Below are positions 1 to 14,098 of a DNA stretch of 64,000 nt, piece after piece; position 1 is the first letter of the stretch; the number at the start of each line of letters is the position of its first letter. The stretch covers positions 747,997-811,996 of the forward strand of contig PDUO01000005.1 in NCBI GenBank assembly GCA_003008705.1, written 5' to 3'. The notes under the pieces were generated by a model. It had not been told where the DNA came from. It ran no database searches and was given only the letters and a program-made list of their open reading frames with translations. Source of the DNA: Pezicula radicicola. Taxonomy: Eukaryota > Ascomycota > Leotiomycetes > Helotiales > Dermateaceae. A program made the position numbers and the translations under genes.

Positions 1-174
1 GGAGATGCTGTTTGGCGCAAGTATATCCCAGAGGCTTTGGCCAAGGGTAAGTTCCAAGCAAAGCCTGATCCCATGGTTATTGAAGGAGGTCTCGAGAAGG
101 TGCAGGAAGGTGTGACTCTTTTGAAGAAAGGGGTGTCTGCGAAGAAGGTGGTCATTGAGATTGCAAAGGCTTGA
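1..174 (+). CDS. C-terminal end of zinc-type alcohol dehydrogenase/quinone oxidoreductase (partial)
   Basis: Only the last 57 residues are inside the window; the reading frame is open from base 1 to a TGA at 172-174. The tail (WRKYIPEALAKGKF ... GLEKVQEGVTLLKKGVSAKKV) has the layout seen at the C-terminus of fungal toxD-like medium-chain dehydrogenases, where the last helix carries a GLxxIQxGxxLxxxGVSAxKVVV pattern. Such enzymes usually use NADPH to reduce quinones or enones, but the nucleotide-binding and catalytic parts lie outside the window, so the substrate cannot be judged. The family call rests on this short tail alone. The strand is certain because the opposite frames are closed. Confidence 0.7.
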   Translation, partial: GDAVWRKYIPEALAKGKFQAKPDPMVIEGGLEKVQEGVTLLKKGVSAKKVVIEIAKA

Positions 175-1012
175 TGAGGTTTCTGCGAAGATACCAGCGT
201 ACTTCAAGCTCTGTTGCATGCATAGTTCAAGCCAAACTTACTGTAGCCAGTTTTCTGCTAATGCTTAAAGCCTTAATTATTTAATGGCTTGCTCATAACC
301 GTGCCACTCTCAATGATCTATCGAACCATCCCATCCACCATATCTGTTAATTGAGCAAATGCCATCACACAACAAATCTACCTAAACATCTACATCATAA
401 GCTTCATGAAGGAAAGTTAAAAGCCTGCATTCTCACAGATCGTTCCCTTCATCTTCTCATCCGCTAGTTGCAGACTCCGCTATCTAAGAATCGTGATTCT
501 CGAATGTAATATTATTGTGCAATACCGACGTGATTGTGGGAAAGAAGCCGGAGGTAAGAATGTTAGTCTACTTATGATTCAGTAGCCAGCTAGAAAAATA
601 AAGCTCTAGTTTAACTCAAAGCTAGTCTTCCAACCGAACAAGATATCAAAACCAATTCAGTCACTAATGGTGGCAATATAAAGAAGAAAAACTTTACTGT
701 TATTCTCTTGAGTTGCCTTGACCACCGAAACTCATCATAGTTCACGCTACATACAACTCGCACCCACTCGCACCCCACTTGGTGACATCTTAGTGCACAC
801 TGGTACATCTTTCAGGACCTGGTAGAAAATTGTAGAGAATGAACTTTTGATCTGAACTGCATACTACGACAGATCACTACAGGTCCCTGAAAACAACAAG
901 ACACCATCTTAAAAAATCACAGTTCTGCCAAGGTCCTCTGCTTCACCCCGAGTACTATTTTCCTTCCACACACACACGACATCGAAGCGAAAAGAGTAGG
1001 ATATAGAAAGAA
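175..1012. other. Intergenic, no gene seen
   Basis: This holds the 3' untranslated region of the oxidoreductase and the presumed promoter of the small ORF at 1013. Short open frames here have no recognisable sequence. A CA-rich run (acacacacac, about 967-977) lies just before the next start codon. Confidence 0.6.
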
Positions 1013-1312
1013 ATGGCGCCGCCACCACGATATCTAAACGTTACCATGATAGCCCTCGCCCACTCTGCTATTGAACCGCCTCCATGCGATTGGGACAAAG
1101 CCCACTTGAGGTTTCTAGTCGATCCTCGCGAATTGGATACGGTGTTCATTATTGTTGGGGTTCTGCTTGGGTTGGCTGTGATGACGGGGTGTATGTATGC
1201 ATATAGCAGATGTAGGAAGAACGGGGAATGGAGCAGACGGATAAGAGGCTCTGTCGAGGGAGATAGGGAGAGGGGTGACATGGGTAGGAGGTATGGGAGG
1301 ATTGATGGGTGA
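1013..1312 (+). CDS. Small hypothetical single-pass membrane protein (99 aa)
   Basis: A 99-residue ORF whose ATG lies in a favourable context (AAAGAAATGGCG). One clear hydrophobic segment at about residues 44-66 (VFIIVGVLLGLAVMTGCMYAY) is followed by a strongly basic tail rich in Arg and Gly, which would put the C-terminus in the cytosol. An Asn-x-Thr site is present near residue 9. There is no intron and no family I recognise. The hydrophobic segment between an acidic patch (DPRELD) and a basic cluster (SRCRKNGEWSRR) makes chance less likely, but codon use is not decisive and the antisense strand is also open at 955-1281. The ORF could be spurious. Confidence 0.42.
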   Translation: MAPPPRYLNVTMIALAHSAIEPPPCDWDKAHLRFLVDPRELDTVFIIVGVLLGLAVMTGCMYAYSRCRKNGEWSRRIRGSVEGDRERGDMGRRYGRIDG

Positions 1313-3624
1313 TGTTAGTAGGATTTATCAAGGTGTTTTAGCAATTTGACGGACTGGGGAGTGTTGTGGATTTTTGAGTTGTCTTGTCTTTCTAATCCGC
1401 AATCTGATCTGCATCTGCCTTTGCATTCATCGCTACATCGTCATCCTTGGTGAGAAGCATGTGCCTGCAGGTCTTGGGAGAATGCTATATAAGTAGTTTG
1501 GTTGTAATGGAGTGTTGGATAGAGTATTCTCTGGGTTTTGGTGGTATATATGGAGTAGCGCTAATGTAATGAAATGGAAGTCTTTCCCATGAGAAGTGGA
1601 GTTTCGTAGGCGTCGTCAACTAGTGAAAGCGGGGAATGAGAAGAATTCGGTTCCTTGTTTGGATAATGAACTACCAGTTGCCTGTCCCGATATTGGTCTC
1701 TAGAAAATCATGAAGCCCGTGGAGCAGTAGCAGTAACCAGTGGAGCTTAGGGTAATCTTTTGATTCAATTTCGAGGGCCTCTGGGGACGATGAAGAGGAG
1801 GTTCTTCGTATCTCAGGCATTACTGCGCATTACAAAACCTCATGGCAAGGCCGCTGGGAATCAAGGAAGTAACCAAGCGTGGCCTGGCGCAAGACTTCTG
1901 GATTACTGAGTTGACTGGAGTGACTGAGTGATTGGGTTGACTAGAGTTACTGAGACGACCTGAGTTACTGAGTTGACGACATACAAGACATCAAATTGGC
2001 TTGATTTCTCAGTCGAGCTCTTAAAGAGAAGTGATAGATTGTTCCTGCAAGATTATAACCCTATACCGACAACTGAGTAGTAGTAGAAATGTGAAGTGTC
2101 GAGCAAGTACTGGCCTGTGACTGTTGCTATGAACTTGCGTCGCCGTCCTCTGCCTTCTTTAGAAGTTACCATGATGGATTGGCCTTGACTAGTTTGTCCA
2201 GGATCTTTGAATCGCGAGGTTGAGTAGCCAAGACGGTCCTTTATCTGAAATAATAGAGTCGCTCGAAGACAGAGATCGTCTTGTATGTTGTCACGGAGAT
2301 GCCGTCTTGTGGCGAAGAGGCTCGACCGTATTTGGCGAACATTTGCGCGGCCCAACACCACGCCTCAGACATACAGGGATAAAGAGTCAACAAAACAGTG
2401 CAAATTTTGATTGAAGGTTTCTCAACGGTGCGGCTGTTGCTGGGGCGTTGAAGGTATCGTCAAGGGCTTTTCTTCCTTTGCAGGAATGGGAGGAGCGGTG
2501 CGGATGGGGGACATGGTCGAGAAAACCCCCCCGCTCCCAAAGAATTGATGGAAGTGCTCTGTACGAGTAGTAAACAGGTGATTGATTCTTGTTGCTTCAG
2601 CATCTCCAGTCGTTTCGGTCGCTCGTTACTGTACTGTATTAGTCGCATTATTCCACCTTGGAAGCGGGCCTAGTCCATTATTACGGGCCATTGTGGGAAT
2701 TGCGGAATTGTGGAATTATGGATCGTGGAGGAAGAGGGGGACAGGCGACAATCATGGAGAGAGCGCAGGTGGGTAGGTGGCCGAGGATAGATGGCCGAGG
2801 GAGGCCGACTGGGGAAGACTTGAAGAACAGACTGCCAACACTTTACTTCCCTTGCCGCTGATTTGACCAGCACGCACACACACACACACTCTCTCTCTTG
2901 CTCCTGCGACTCTTGCGACTACGAAGTACTCCCTCTACCCCGCATGTCCTGTTGAACATTGGCTTTGTGCATCGTGACCTCGAGCCAATTGTACTTTGTG
3001 GCTTTTCCATGGGGTCCAGGTGCTACCGATGCTAGCTAAACTCAACAATGACGCACAGCGGGGCCCAGTACCCTGCCTGCAAGCGCCTGCCCAATCACCA
3101 TTTCATTTGGTCTTTAGCGAATGCAAGCCAACAGCTGCTGCTCACTCTCTGCTTCGACCTACCTACCCTGCCTGGCCGTAACCCGATGCTGCTCCCACGG
3201 CTACCACCAAATTCCCGTCCAGCTTTATTATTCTTTTCTTCTCTCTTCATCCTCCCAATCCTTAGTCCTACATCATCCCGTCACTTTCTTTTGCCCTTGG
3301 GATTCACTTCTCTCCACGTCCGTTGCATTGATCAATTGACTTCTGTAAGTTCTACTAGCCATCTCCTCATTATTTGCGCCTAATTTCCAAACTGATTCGT
3401 GTGGGGAAGCTCTGCCAGAAGCTCACAGCTCCTTCCCTGATCAACGCTCTGCCACAGCGTCTCAGGTGAATCCACGAGAAGAACAGCTGCATCTCGGAAT
3501 ATCAGCCGGTATCAACTGAAGGGAAAGTCGCGAGATATTGTCGATTGGCCACCGCGCCACTTTCCTGCCCTCAACCCCCCCGCCAAAATCGTCAGGCCTC
3601 GGAAAACATCGCAAATCAAACACC
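1313..3624. other. Long intergenic region and leader of glycogen synthase
   Basis: About 2.3 kb without a convincing gene. Around 1890-1980 there is a degenerate repeat of GAGT(T/G)ACTGAGT-like words. From about 2870 the sequence turns to CA/CT-rich tracts (acacacacac, ctctctctct), typical of fungal promoters and 5' leaders, and it stays pyrimidine-rich to about 3340. Short ORFs at 2996-3383 overlap each other in different frames and look like chance. A long, perhaps spliced 5' leader for the glycogen synthase gene is possible. Confidence 0.5.
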
Positions 3625-6108
3625 ATGGCCCAACACAACGATCACAACGCGAATAGAGATATTCGGAATCACTACCTCTTCGAGGTAGCGACTGAAGTCG
3701 CCAATCGAGGTAACGCAAACTGTAGCTTTCTTCTAAAGCAATACTGACACAATGCAGTTGGTGGCATCTACTCTGTTATCAAATCCAAAGCTCCCGTAAC
3801 AACCGCAGAATATGGCGATCGCTACTGTCTTATTGGGCCCCTCAACAGACACTCCGTGAGTTCATTATACACGAGTTTAGACGAGCACAAGCTAACTCTT
3901 ACAGGCTGCTGTGGAAGTAGAAGCCCTGACCCCTACAAACCCCCAACTTGCGCAAACCATTGAGTCTATGGAAGAGCGTGGAATTAGCATTGTGTATGGT
4001 CGTTGGTTGATTGAGGGTGCTCCTAGAGTTTTACTTATCGACACGAAAACTGCTTACCGCTTCCTGGACGAGTGGAAAGCAGATTTATGGAACACAGTCG
4101 GTATCCCTTCTCCTCCCGGAGACGAGGAGACCAATGAAGCAGTAGTTTTTGGTTACCTGGTTGCTTGGTTTCTCGGAGAGGTACGACCCTTTTGCTTCTG
4201 CTTTGATTTCACTTACTGACATGCTTCAGTTTGTCGCCCATGAGAAAGAAAAAGCAGTTATTGCTCATTTCCACGAATGGCTGTCCGGCGTCGCTCTTCC
4301 TCTCTGCAAAAGACGGCGGATCGATGTCACCACAATTTTCACAACCCACGCCACCCTTCTCGGACGTTACCTGTGTGCCGGTTCCGTAGATTTCTACAAC
4401 AATCTGCAGTACTTTGATGTGGATGCTGAGGCAGGAAAGCGTGGTATCTACCATCGCTACTGCATAGAGCGTGCTGCTACTCATTCCTGCGATGTATTCA
4501 CCACTGTTTCCCATATTACTGCGTACGAAAGTGAACATCTATTGAAGCGGAAGCCAGACGGTGTCCTTCCCAATGGACTCAATGTTACCAAGTTCTCTGC
4601 CATGCACGAATTCCAAAATTTACATCAACAAGCGAAGGAAAAGATTCATGATTTTGTCCGAGGACACTTCTACGGACACAATGACTTCGACCCAGAGAAC
4701 ACACTTTACTTCTTCACTGCCGGCAGATACGAATACCGGAATAAAGGTGTCGACATGTTCATTGAGTCTCTAGCTCGTCTGAATCACAGGCTGAAGTCTT
4801 CTGGATCCAAGATGACTGTTGTTGCATTTATCATCATGCCTGCACAGACACAATCTTTGACGGTCGAAGCACTCAAAGGGCAGGCTGTTATCAAGTCGCT
4901 ACGGGATACAGTCGACGTTATTGAACGTGGTGTTGGAAAGCGGATATTCGAGCGTGCACTCAAGTGGCATGAGGGTGAAGTCATGCCAGATGAGAAGGAT
5001 TTAATTACTAGCCAGGACCGAATCCTTCTGCGGAGACGGTTGTTTGCTATGAAGAGGCATGGGCTTCCGCCGATCGTCACCCACAACATGGCCAATGACG
5101 GAGAGGATCCAATTCTCAATCAGATCCGCCGCGTCCAACTCTTCAACCACCCTACCGACCGCGTAAAGATAATATTCCATCCTGAATTCTTAAACTCAGC
5201 AAACCCAGTTCTTCCAATGGACTACGATGAGTTTGTCCGGGGTACTCATCTTGGGGTGTTTTCTTCCTACTACGAACCATGGGGATACACGCCAGCCGAA
5301 TGCACCGTCATGGGTGTTCCTAGCATTACAACCAACCTTTCCGGATTTGGATGTTACATGGAGGAGCTTATTGAAAACTCAACCGACTACGGTATTTACA
5401 TTGTGGACCGAAGGATGAAGGGTGTCGATGACTCGGTAAACCAACTTACAAGCTTTATGTTCGATTTTGCCAATAAATCCCGACGCCAACGTATCAACCA
5501 AAGAAACAGAACGGAGCGTCTGAGTGATTTACTGGACTGGAAGCGAATGGGTATGGAGTATGTGAAGGCTCGCCAACTTGCTCTCCGAAGGGCATACCCG
5601 GCATCTTTCGAGGGTGAGGAGGAAGAAGACTTCATTCCGGGTGTGGAGCAGAAGATCTCGAGACCTTTCTCCGTTCCTGGGTCGCCCAGAGATCGTTCTG
5701 GAATGATGACTCCAGGTGATTTTGCTAGCCTTCAGGAGGGGCGTGAGGGTTTAAATACAGAGGATTATGTTTCTTGGAAGCTTCCGTAAGTTTTCTCGAT
5801 TAAGAACACTGAATTTATGCTAACGGTATGATCATAGTGAGGAAGAAGATCCTGAGGAGTACCCATTCCCATTGACCTTGCGGGTACGTCGTTCCTGATT
5901 CGTAGTCGCTTACAAGAGGAAGAGTATGAAACTGTAAGACATGTCTCCATCCCAAAACATGTCTTGCAAGAATACTCCATGCTCCACCTTTTGCCTTTAA
6001 ATATTTGTACTAATTTTCCAACTCTGATAGTCAAAGAAAGCCAACGGACCTTCCAGTCCAGCTGACCCTGGCTATGCGAACATTACGAACGGAAACGGGA
6101 TATCGTAG
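3625..6108 (+). CDS. GSY1: Glycogen [starch] synthase, GT3 family (712 aa, 6 exons)
   Basis: Transfers glucose from UDP-glucose to the non-reducing end of glycogen in the cytosol. Proposed exons are 3625-3709, 3758-3855, 3905-4180, 4230-5785, 5838-5883 and 6031-6108; all junctions are GT-AG and keep frame, giving 712 residues, about the length of yeast Gsy proteins. The start [20 protein letters not shown] leads into the conserved [18 protein letters not shown], where lysine and glycine residues bind the nucleotide sugar. The GT3 E-x7-E motif is EPWGYTPAE at about residues 502-510. An arginine-rich stretch ([16 protein letters not shown], then KARQLALRR) matches the glucose-6-phosphate regulatory helix. 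The tail [18 protein letters not shown] carries Ser/Thr-Pro sites like those phosphorylated in fungal enzymes. The last two exons are short and least certain. Confidence 0.96.
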
Positions 6109-7233
6109 AAACCCTTGCCCAAGCTGTAGAAGGCCAGCGGGGAGACTTATTGAAAAGCTATGACATCAGAGAATGAAGACTATGGACGAACGGCCCTTGG
6201 TATGTTATGGCCGGAAAAGGACCTCGAACAACCGTTAAGGAGAGGAGGTTGTGTTAATCATGTACCAAGATTTTTTTTCCTTTTTGTCATCGGTCATTCA
6301 GTCGCTCGCGTTGTATTGCATTGGTCATGCATCATCCGTTTGGTCAGTCGCGGTCTTTCACTCGTTGCCAAGTTGGTAGGCTTTTGGTGCATTCAAGCAT
6401 TCCGAGTGTGACTCTGTTCATAGCCTCAATACCTACAGGTCGTCTATCCATGTTTTTACTGCCTTCCATTTTTGTTCCTGGTGTTCTTATCTTTACCAGC
6501 TAATAATAGAAGTTGGATTGTTAGCGTCAAGTTTGAGAAGCTAGCTGCTGTTGACTATATGCCTATAATTTTGACCATACAGCACTACAGTCAATCACCC
6601 ATTGAATAAAAAGTATTCTTATTTAAGCCACCTCAAGAGATGCTAACTTAGTAATAAAAAAATCGATTCACGTTTCTCTCATAGTCAACGATGCTGTTTG
6701 TGCTTTATAAGTTAGGTAACTCACTAAACCTGAGTAACTTGACTTATTTGCGTAGTGATTAAAGATGACGGTCTGCGTAGATACAGTATTAGCATTCATT
6801 GCTTAGGAATTAATCTGCTCCCCTGCACAAAACTTGTGGTTCAGTTGTATTATAGTCTGTGGAAATTGGGTAGTATCAAGTGGAAAGTATAAAAAATACG
6901 TTGGCCCTGTGGTCCTAGAGTACATTGCTTTTTGTGAGCTAATAACAAGGCTGAAAGTGAAGCTGCAGCTGAAGTGCAGGGGCTCAAAGGCGGTGAAAGC
7001 GTAACAATGACGGGCCGAGAATCAGAAGCTCGCTGTCGCATTTCTATTGTCTATCAACAATAGGAAGACAATCGTAGTAGATGCGAGTAGGAGCCACCGC
7101 TCTCTATTTCGCATTATACTGCTAGTCTTATAACCTTAATTCGTTTGGGTTTCACTTTTTAAAAGAATCTTGAACATGGACTCTTCAACATCACAAAACT
7201 CCATCATCTGCACTCGCAAGACCCGCAACTGTA
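6109..7233. other. Intergenic, no gene seen
   Basis: Contains the glycogen synthase 3' region and the promoter of the chromodomain gene. AT-rich from about 6500 to 6800. Around 6705-6745 it carries words of the TAACTCACT/CTGAGTAACTTGACTTA type that recur in other spacers of this window. No ORF here has recognisable content. Confidence 0.55.
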
Positions 7234-10200
7234 ATGGCACCCACATCGAGTGAGCGGACATCATCGAACACACCGCGGAGCAGAACGCGAAGGAGCATTG
7301 CGCTGGATCGCTCATCACCGTCGCTGATTGCATCAGGCTCGAAGCCACTTTTGAAAAGAAAATCAAAGATATCGAAGAAAGTTCAAAGACGAGAGCTGGT
7401 TGACGAAGGTGAGACCCAGGAGACTGAGCAGGGCGATTTGTGGAAGGTCAAGCAATTACTGGCAGAGGAGAAGAGATCGAAGAAGGAGGGAGGAATCTAT
7501 TATCTTGTTGATTGGGAGGGGGTTGATAAAGACGGGAAACCGTATGAACCTTCCTGGGTAAGGATGATGTCTACGTCTACTAAAGAACAGAAGTTTTGGG
7601 GGATTCTGCTAATATGTTTCGCAGGAACCGAAAGGGAACATTACACGAGCTGCCATTGAGGAGTGGGAGGAGCGCAAGGAACAAGAGCAAAAACAACCCG
7701 CTGTTGACAAAAAGCGGAAGAGATCCTCCAACATTAGGGACGATACTGGGTCTGCAGAGCAACCATCAAGCAAGAAGATCAGACGAGAGCGCGTCGAAGA
7801 GAGTCCAGAGCAAGACCTATCATCCGCCGTCTATCCTAAACCTGGAGCGACGCGAGCGAAGCCAGTCAAGGAGATCCCGGACAGCTACGAGCAGGAACAA
7901 AACTCACGTTCCACCGAGCAAGACGAGAGAGGTGCGCAAGGTCACGAAAGCCCGAAATTTCGAGTCGAAATTCCTCAGCCTGCTGGGGACTTTGATCGCG
8001 AAGCCTATCTAGAAGTTGCTTCGAGTCACCCTTCTGTTTATCTAGGTTCTTCCCAGCAGACAGTCGAGACGCCTGCTCCTTCGCAACCTAGTGTCGACCA
8101 GAGTTCTTCACAGTGGGTGACAGAAACACCTGCCCCTGCACAACGCAAGCAAAAGTATCACACTGGAAAGGACAGTGACACGGTGATTCCGGATTCACAG
8201 GAGTTAGCTGGTTCAGAGAGTTATAGACCGTCGTTGACTGCTTCATCAAGAGATATTGAGTCTGTGAGAAATACCCAGGATATTCAGGAGACTCAGGCTA
8301 CACAAAGCGCCGAACCAAACACTGAGCCCCACACACAGGGCACTACGGAAGGAGATAGAAGAACCCCCCAGGCTGAGAGTCTTGAGCTTTCACAGGACCC
8401 CATTGAAGATTCGCAGAAGACTCGCAGCCAAAATACTTCCCTTCCTCACAGCACCTACTCATTCTTGGCCGAACAATTTGCTCAAGGTTCCCGAACTTAC
8501 CATAGTCCTGACGGAAGTCAGGCGCAAGAAATCGCTTTTCCTTTGGAAGATAACCATACGATTCAGCTTAGTGACCAAGGTCCATCACAAGGAAGTGTCT
8601 CCTTAGAGAGGCACACAAATTACCGTAGTCCTTACGTAAGAAGTGTCTCTGAAGAACTTCTTGAAAGTAACTCGAGACCGATAACATCCTCCAGTTCAAG
8701 TACCGAGGACCGTGGAGTTTTCATTACACCGAGTCCTCGCACAAGCAGAGCTCCTTCTGAAATACGTACCAGACCTCACTGGGAGGAATTGCGTCCTAGC
8801 TCTCGCACCCCGGAATCAATTGAAAAAACAGGAACGTCGTCTCAATTGAGAGCACCCAACAACGTTAGCGCGTCGCCTACTTACCCATCCCGTCGCGAAC
8901 CAAGCAATCCATCTCCTAACAAACACTTTTCCCCGAAGACCAGTGGTGAAGAATTTCAAACCCAAGTCCCATTTCAGGACCAATCCCAATCAGAAGTGGA
9001 ACAAGGCTTTCAAACCCAGATACCTCAGTTCAACAACTTCAGCCAGCAAGAAGAAACTCAAGAAACTCAAGGGCCAACTCCCGAAACAATTTTTGGTAGT
9101 CACGTGTTAGTGCCGATAAGGTTAGTCGCAAGATCGTCTCCGTACTTCGTTAAGTCCAACACTCCTTTCTTCCTTCACTTCGCATTCATCTTTTCGAGAC
9201 TTATATCAACATTTGCTTTGGCGTGTGTACTTATATGTAATTCTAGTTCTGGACCATTCGATATCAACAGAGTTTCTCGTTATCGCTATTCGTCCCTTCC
9301 AGTCCAAGAAACGACTGCCAGGACCCAAACAACAAATCTACGACAAAGCCAATCTCAACCTAGGGAGGGCCCATCCAGCAGCCTTGACAGCTTCGACGCT
9401 ATCTGGCAAGCTGCACAAATACGTTCACCACTACCGCAACCATCGCCCCAGTTTTCCTCATACGACCCAGAGGTGTCAAAATCCCCCCAGCGCATTGCCA
9501 GCCAACAGCCGGATATCAACAGCGCGGACTCCCAACCGAAGGACAACGGAAAATCTCAAAAGTCATCTGAGGTCATTTTCAGTCAAGAAGTATCCAAGAA
9601 AACTGAGACTCCTGTCGCCGAAAACTTAGTGGAGAGCATCGAACCCGTCTCTCCACTTCCTTTTCCTCCTTCACAGTTATCTCCAAAGTCGTATAACAGC
9701 GACTTGCCTTCTGAAGAGCCGTCGCCAGTTCGCAAAGTAGCCCAGGGGCTGAAGATGTCGTCAACTTCTTCCACGCCGAGACTCTCCATCAGAGAACAGC
9801 TACGCTTGCATCAAGAGAAGGCTGCAGCTTTGGAACAAGCGGAGAGGACTGCCTCATTATCAGACCTCGATGAAATCCCAGCGAACCCTTCGCAGCGCCA
9901 GGCTCCTCTGAGCCAACTTTCTTTGAGGGAGCCGGCTACTCTTAATATCGAGGTAGATGTACCTTCATCGCCTGTTGAACCTATCGAAACAGGATCCGAT
10001 GAAAATGATGCACAAACTGATGCACAAATCCGTCCATTGGGCGAGAAAGAGTACATGGTGCCACTTCCAATGGTATCATGGGTGAGAGATGAGTATAAAA
10101 CAATCGTGGAAGCATCCCGCAGCGACATGAAGGCTTTTCTTAAAGCTGGCGATACTAATCCAATTCTTGTGGAGAAGATGGATACCATGATCAATCAGCT

Positions 10201-12028
10201 TAAAGGAACTTTGAGCCACCCCTCCATACTTGAGGTCCCAACATCCACACAGGCTACTATGACTGTCAGGGAACAAGCGAGGTACGCAGAAGAATGCAGC
10301 ACCAAATGCCTCTTCCTTCGAGAACTCTTGACGGCTTTACTCGAATCAACATTCCTCGTCGCAGTCTTCGCCCGCTCGGGAACTATGCTTAACATCATCG
10401 AGTCTATTTGCAAGTATAACGACTTTAATTACACCCGCCCTGATACAAGTACATCGTTAGGAAGAATTGCCAAAGGAAAAGTTCGAATTGTGCTGCTTCC
10501 AACGGAAGAGTACTTCAAGTATGCACCCATCACAAAACTTCAACTAGCTATCATTTTTGATGGAGATGTGGCACGTGAACAGATTCAGAACATACAGGGT
10601 GAAGGGGCCATGGAGAGAATGTATCGAGAAGCTCTTACCTTGCTTTCTTTAAAGGTAGTCAATTCTGTGGAGCATCTGGAGCTATGTCTTACAGAAGTTA
10701 CCGGCAATTTAGAACGAAAGGCAATGCTTGTCAACTGCATTGAATCAACATATCATGATGTGGGAACTTTTTCGGGACAAACGAAGCCAGCTTTGGTAGA
10801 GTCAGCTAGCGAAGTCGCTTCTTTCGTTATGAGCAGAGGACGTGGCCAATGGCCACTACCACCAATGCCCTTCATTGAAGGTATTGAAGATCACCTGTCG
10901 GCTACGCAATCATACAACACATCTTCCCACGCAACATCTCCTGTTGCCTCTCCCGTCAAGCGGCCTTTGGACATCGACGACACAATCGAGAGTGCTTCTC
11001 TGAAACGTCAAAGAATATCACCAGATGCCAACGTCCCTGACTTCCCTGAAACCAATATGGCTGCAGTAACAGAAGCACAGGATATGATTGTAAAGACCAA
11101 CGCTCTTGATGCGGGACAAGCTGTGCAAATAGAATCACTACTCGCAACAATATCTACTCTGAAAACACAACTAGAAGCAAAGGTAGCATCAGAAAATCAG
11201 ATGCGCCAACAGAATCGTGAGCTCGAGAATTCAGTGCAGGAGATCGCCACCAAACATAAGGCAGTTCTCAACGAAGGAAGAGAATTTGCTAGCCTAAAGA
11301 ACGAAGCACTTGCTCAGGCTGCTATCCTCTCCGAACGCCTTGAAACTCGTACAGCACAGGTAGCCAAACTCAAAGAAGAAAAGGCTTCTCTAGATACCCA
11401 ACTCACATCAGCTCGAGCGGCGTTGTCTAACTCAGAAATACCCGAAATCGCCGAATTCAACAAGCTGAATGACGAGATGCGGTTATTGCAAGCCGAGAAT
11501 GAGAAACTCAAGAAGAGATTAGAAAATTCCCAAAAGGATGTTGACTACATGCGGGGCAATTATCAGAATGCGTCAAGCAGCACTATCGAAATGCGGCAGG
11601 AAATCACGAAACTCAGAGAAGAAAATGAGAATCTTAAACGAAAGGCATCTGGCAACCTTGTCCTTATTCAACAGACTAACGCACGGGAGCAGAGTAAGCA
11701 GCTTGAGAAGAAGATCAAGCAGTTGGAAACGCAGTTGCAGGAAGTTCAGCGAGATCTAGAGAGGAAGACTGAGGAGTTGCGGCTCAGGCAAATAGGCCGC
11801 CGTGAGACTCGAGGAGCTAGCGCCCCCAGAAGCCCAAGAATGGGTAATGGAACGATGTCTCCTAGACCTACTGGTATTGATCGCGTCTTGGGCAATTCCA
11901 GGAGTCGTGGTACTAGCCCTTCAGCTGGAACACTCCCCAACGATGGTAATTCTACTTTCCGAGGTGATGCTTTATCCTATCAGTCGGGACCAAGTATTGG
12001 CAGGTGGGGTCCTCATCTACATGAGTAG
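7234..12028 (+). CDS. Chromodomain protein with HDA2/3-type domain, CDP-2-like (about 1533 aa)
   Basis: Probable chromatin silencing factor. Exon 1 is 7234-7557; intron 7558-7624; the frame is then open from 7625 to the TAG ending at 12028. The chromodomain spans the junction (GDLWKVKQLL ... GGIYYLVDWEGVDK ... YEPSW, then EPKGNITRAAIEEW), about residues 68-127, with aromatic-cage candidates W70, Y90 and W94. A long Ser/Gln/Pro-rich disordered part follows. At about residues 870-1140 comes a domain like subunits 2/3 of class II histone deacetylase complexes (SWVRDEYKTIVEAS ... STKCLFLRELLTALLEST). About 1228-1454 is coiled coil, then a basic tail. This order resembles Neurospora CDP-2 of the HCHC deacetylase complex, which reads H3K9 methylation. 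Bases 9121-9246 look like an in-frame intron; without removing it the protein is 1575 aa. Confidence 0.85.
9121..9246 (+). other. Probable stop-free in-frame intron within the chromodomain gene
   Basis: These 126 nt (42 codons) start with GTTAGT and end with TTCTAG, and contain no stop in the coding frame. They would encode a hydrophobic, Phe/Leu-rich stretch (FFLHFAFIFSRLISTFALAC) in the middle of a polar, disordered Gln/Ser/Pro-rich region, which does not fit a nuclear protein. Removing them restores uniform composition and leaves the frame intact. Confidence 0.7.
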
Positions 12029-12189
12029 ATATAGGCAGATAAACATATATTACTGGTTTACGCGGGCGGTTTACAGTGCGATATGCCACTTAGGTCAATC
12101 ATTCAATTCATTTCATATTTGAAATCCTTTTAATACATCTGAATGATTGTGGAATGCCCCTTTTTTTGCTCATGCAGAAGAAGCGCACC

Positions 12190-13504
<1,315 letters not shown>

Positions 13505-14098
13505 TTTGGAACGTGTTGGATTGGTGTTCTTGAGGTTGTGTTGTTGGTGGAAGAAGTGGCGTTGTGGTTCTTTGTTAAAAAAGTGACGATGCCAACCCCT
13601 CTGGAGTGAATTTTTTATCCCACCTCTAGCTACACGCATCATTCGGATAAAAGTGGTACCTTTAGCCAATCAACGAGTATTGTTTGAGGAATAGTCATAG
13701 AAAGACTCCTGCGTCTTGATAGGTAAGCAGTTTATCTCGTTCAAGTTTTTTTGCGGGGTCGCGATTAGCGTAAGGGACTTAATTTTCTACCTTACGCCTG
13801 CCTTATATATACTCTACATTTTACAGATCTGTTGTAAGGAAATAACCCTCTTTAAAAGAGTAGGGCGTCCCTAGAGACTCATAGCTTTTCTTGAACTACT
13901 ACTACCTTATAGGTATCCTCTTGTATCCAGCGCACTAGTCAAATCTCGTGGCTTAGCGCTTGTAGAATGAATGTCAGCCTTGTCCGGCACTGCACGTCTG
14001 ACTAGCTAGCACCGCATGGCTTCAAATGCTTTACTGTCTCTACATGTGTGTGCACTCTCCCTGATTTTGAAAGTGTCCCCAAGACCTGCGATTCCGCC
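13505..14098. other. Divergent promoter region between spermidine synthase and NLR gene
   Basis: About 0.6 kb between two divergent start codons. AT-rich in the middle (13790-13880) with no ORF that resembles protein. Control elements of both genes should lie here; no single site stands out. Confidence 0.5.

Noticed and set aside
955..1281. 108-codon ORF antisense to the small membrane protein ORF
   Set aside because: Low-complexity Ser/Leu/Pro run; the sense ORF has a cleaner membrane segment and better start context.
3048..3383. 111-codon ORF upstream of glycogen synthase
   Set aside because: Overlaps other frames in a C/T-rich leader; Leu/Ser/Pro bias follows from base composition.
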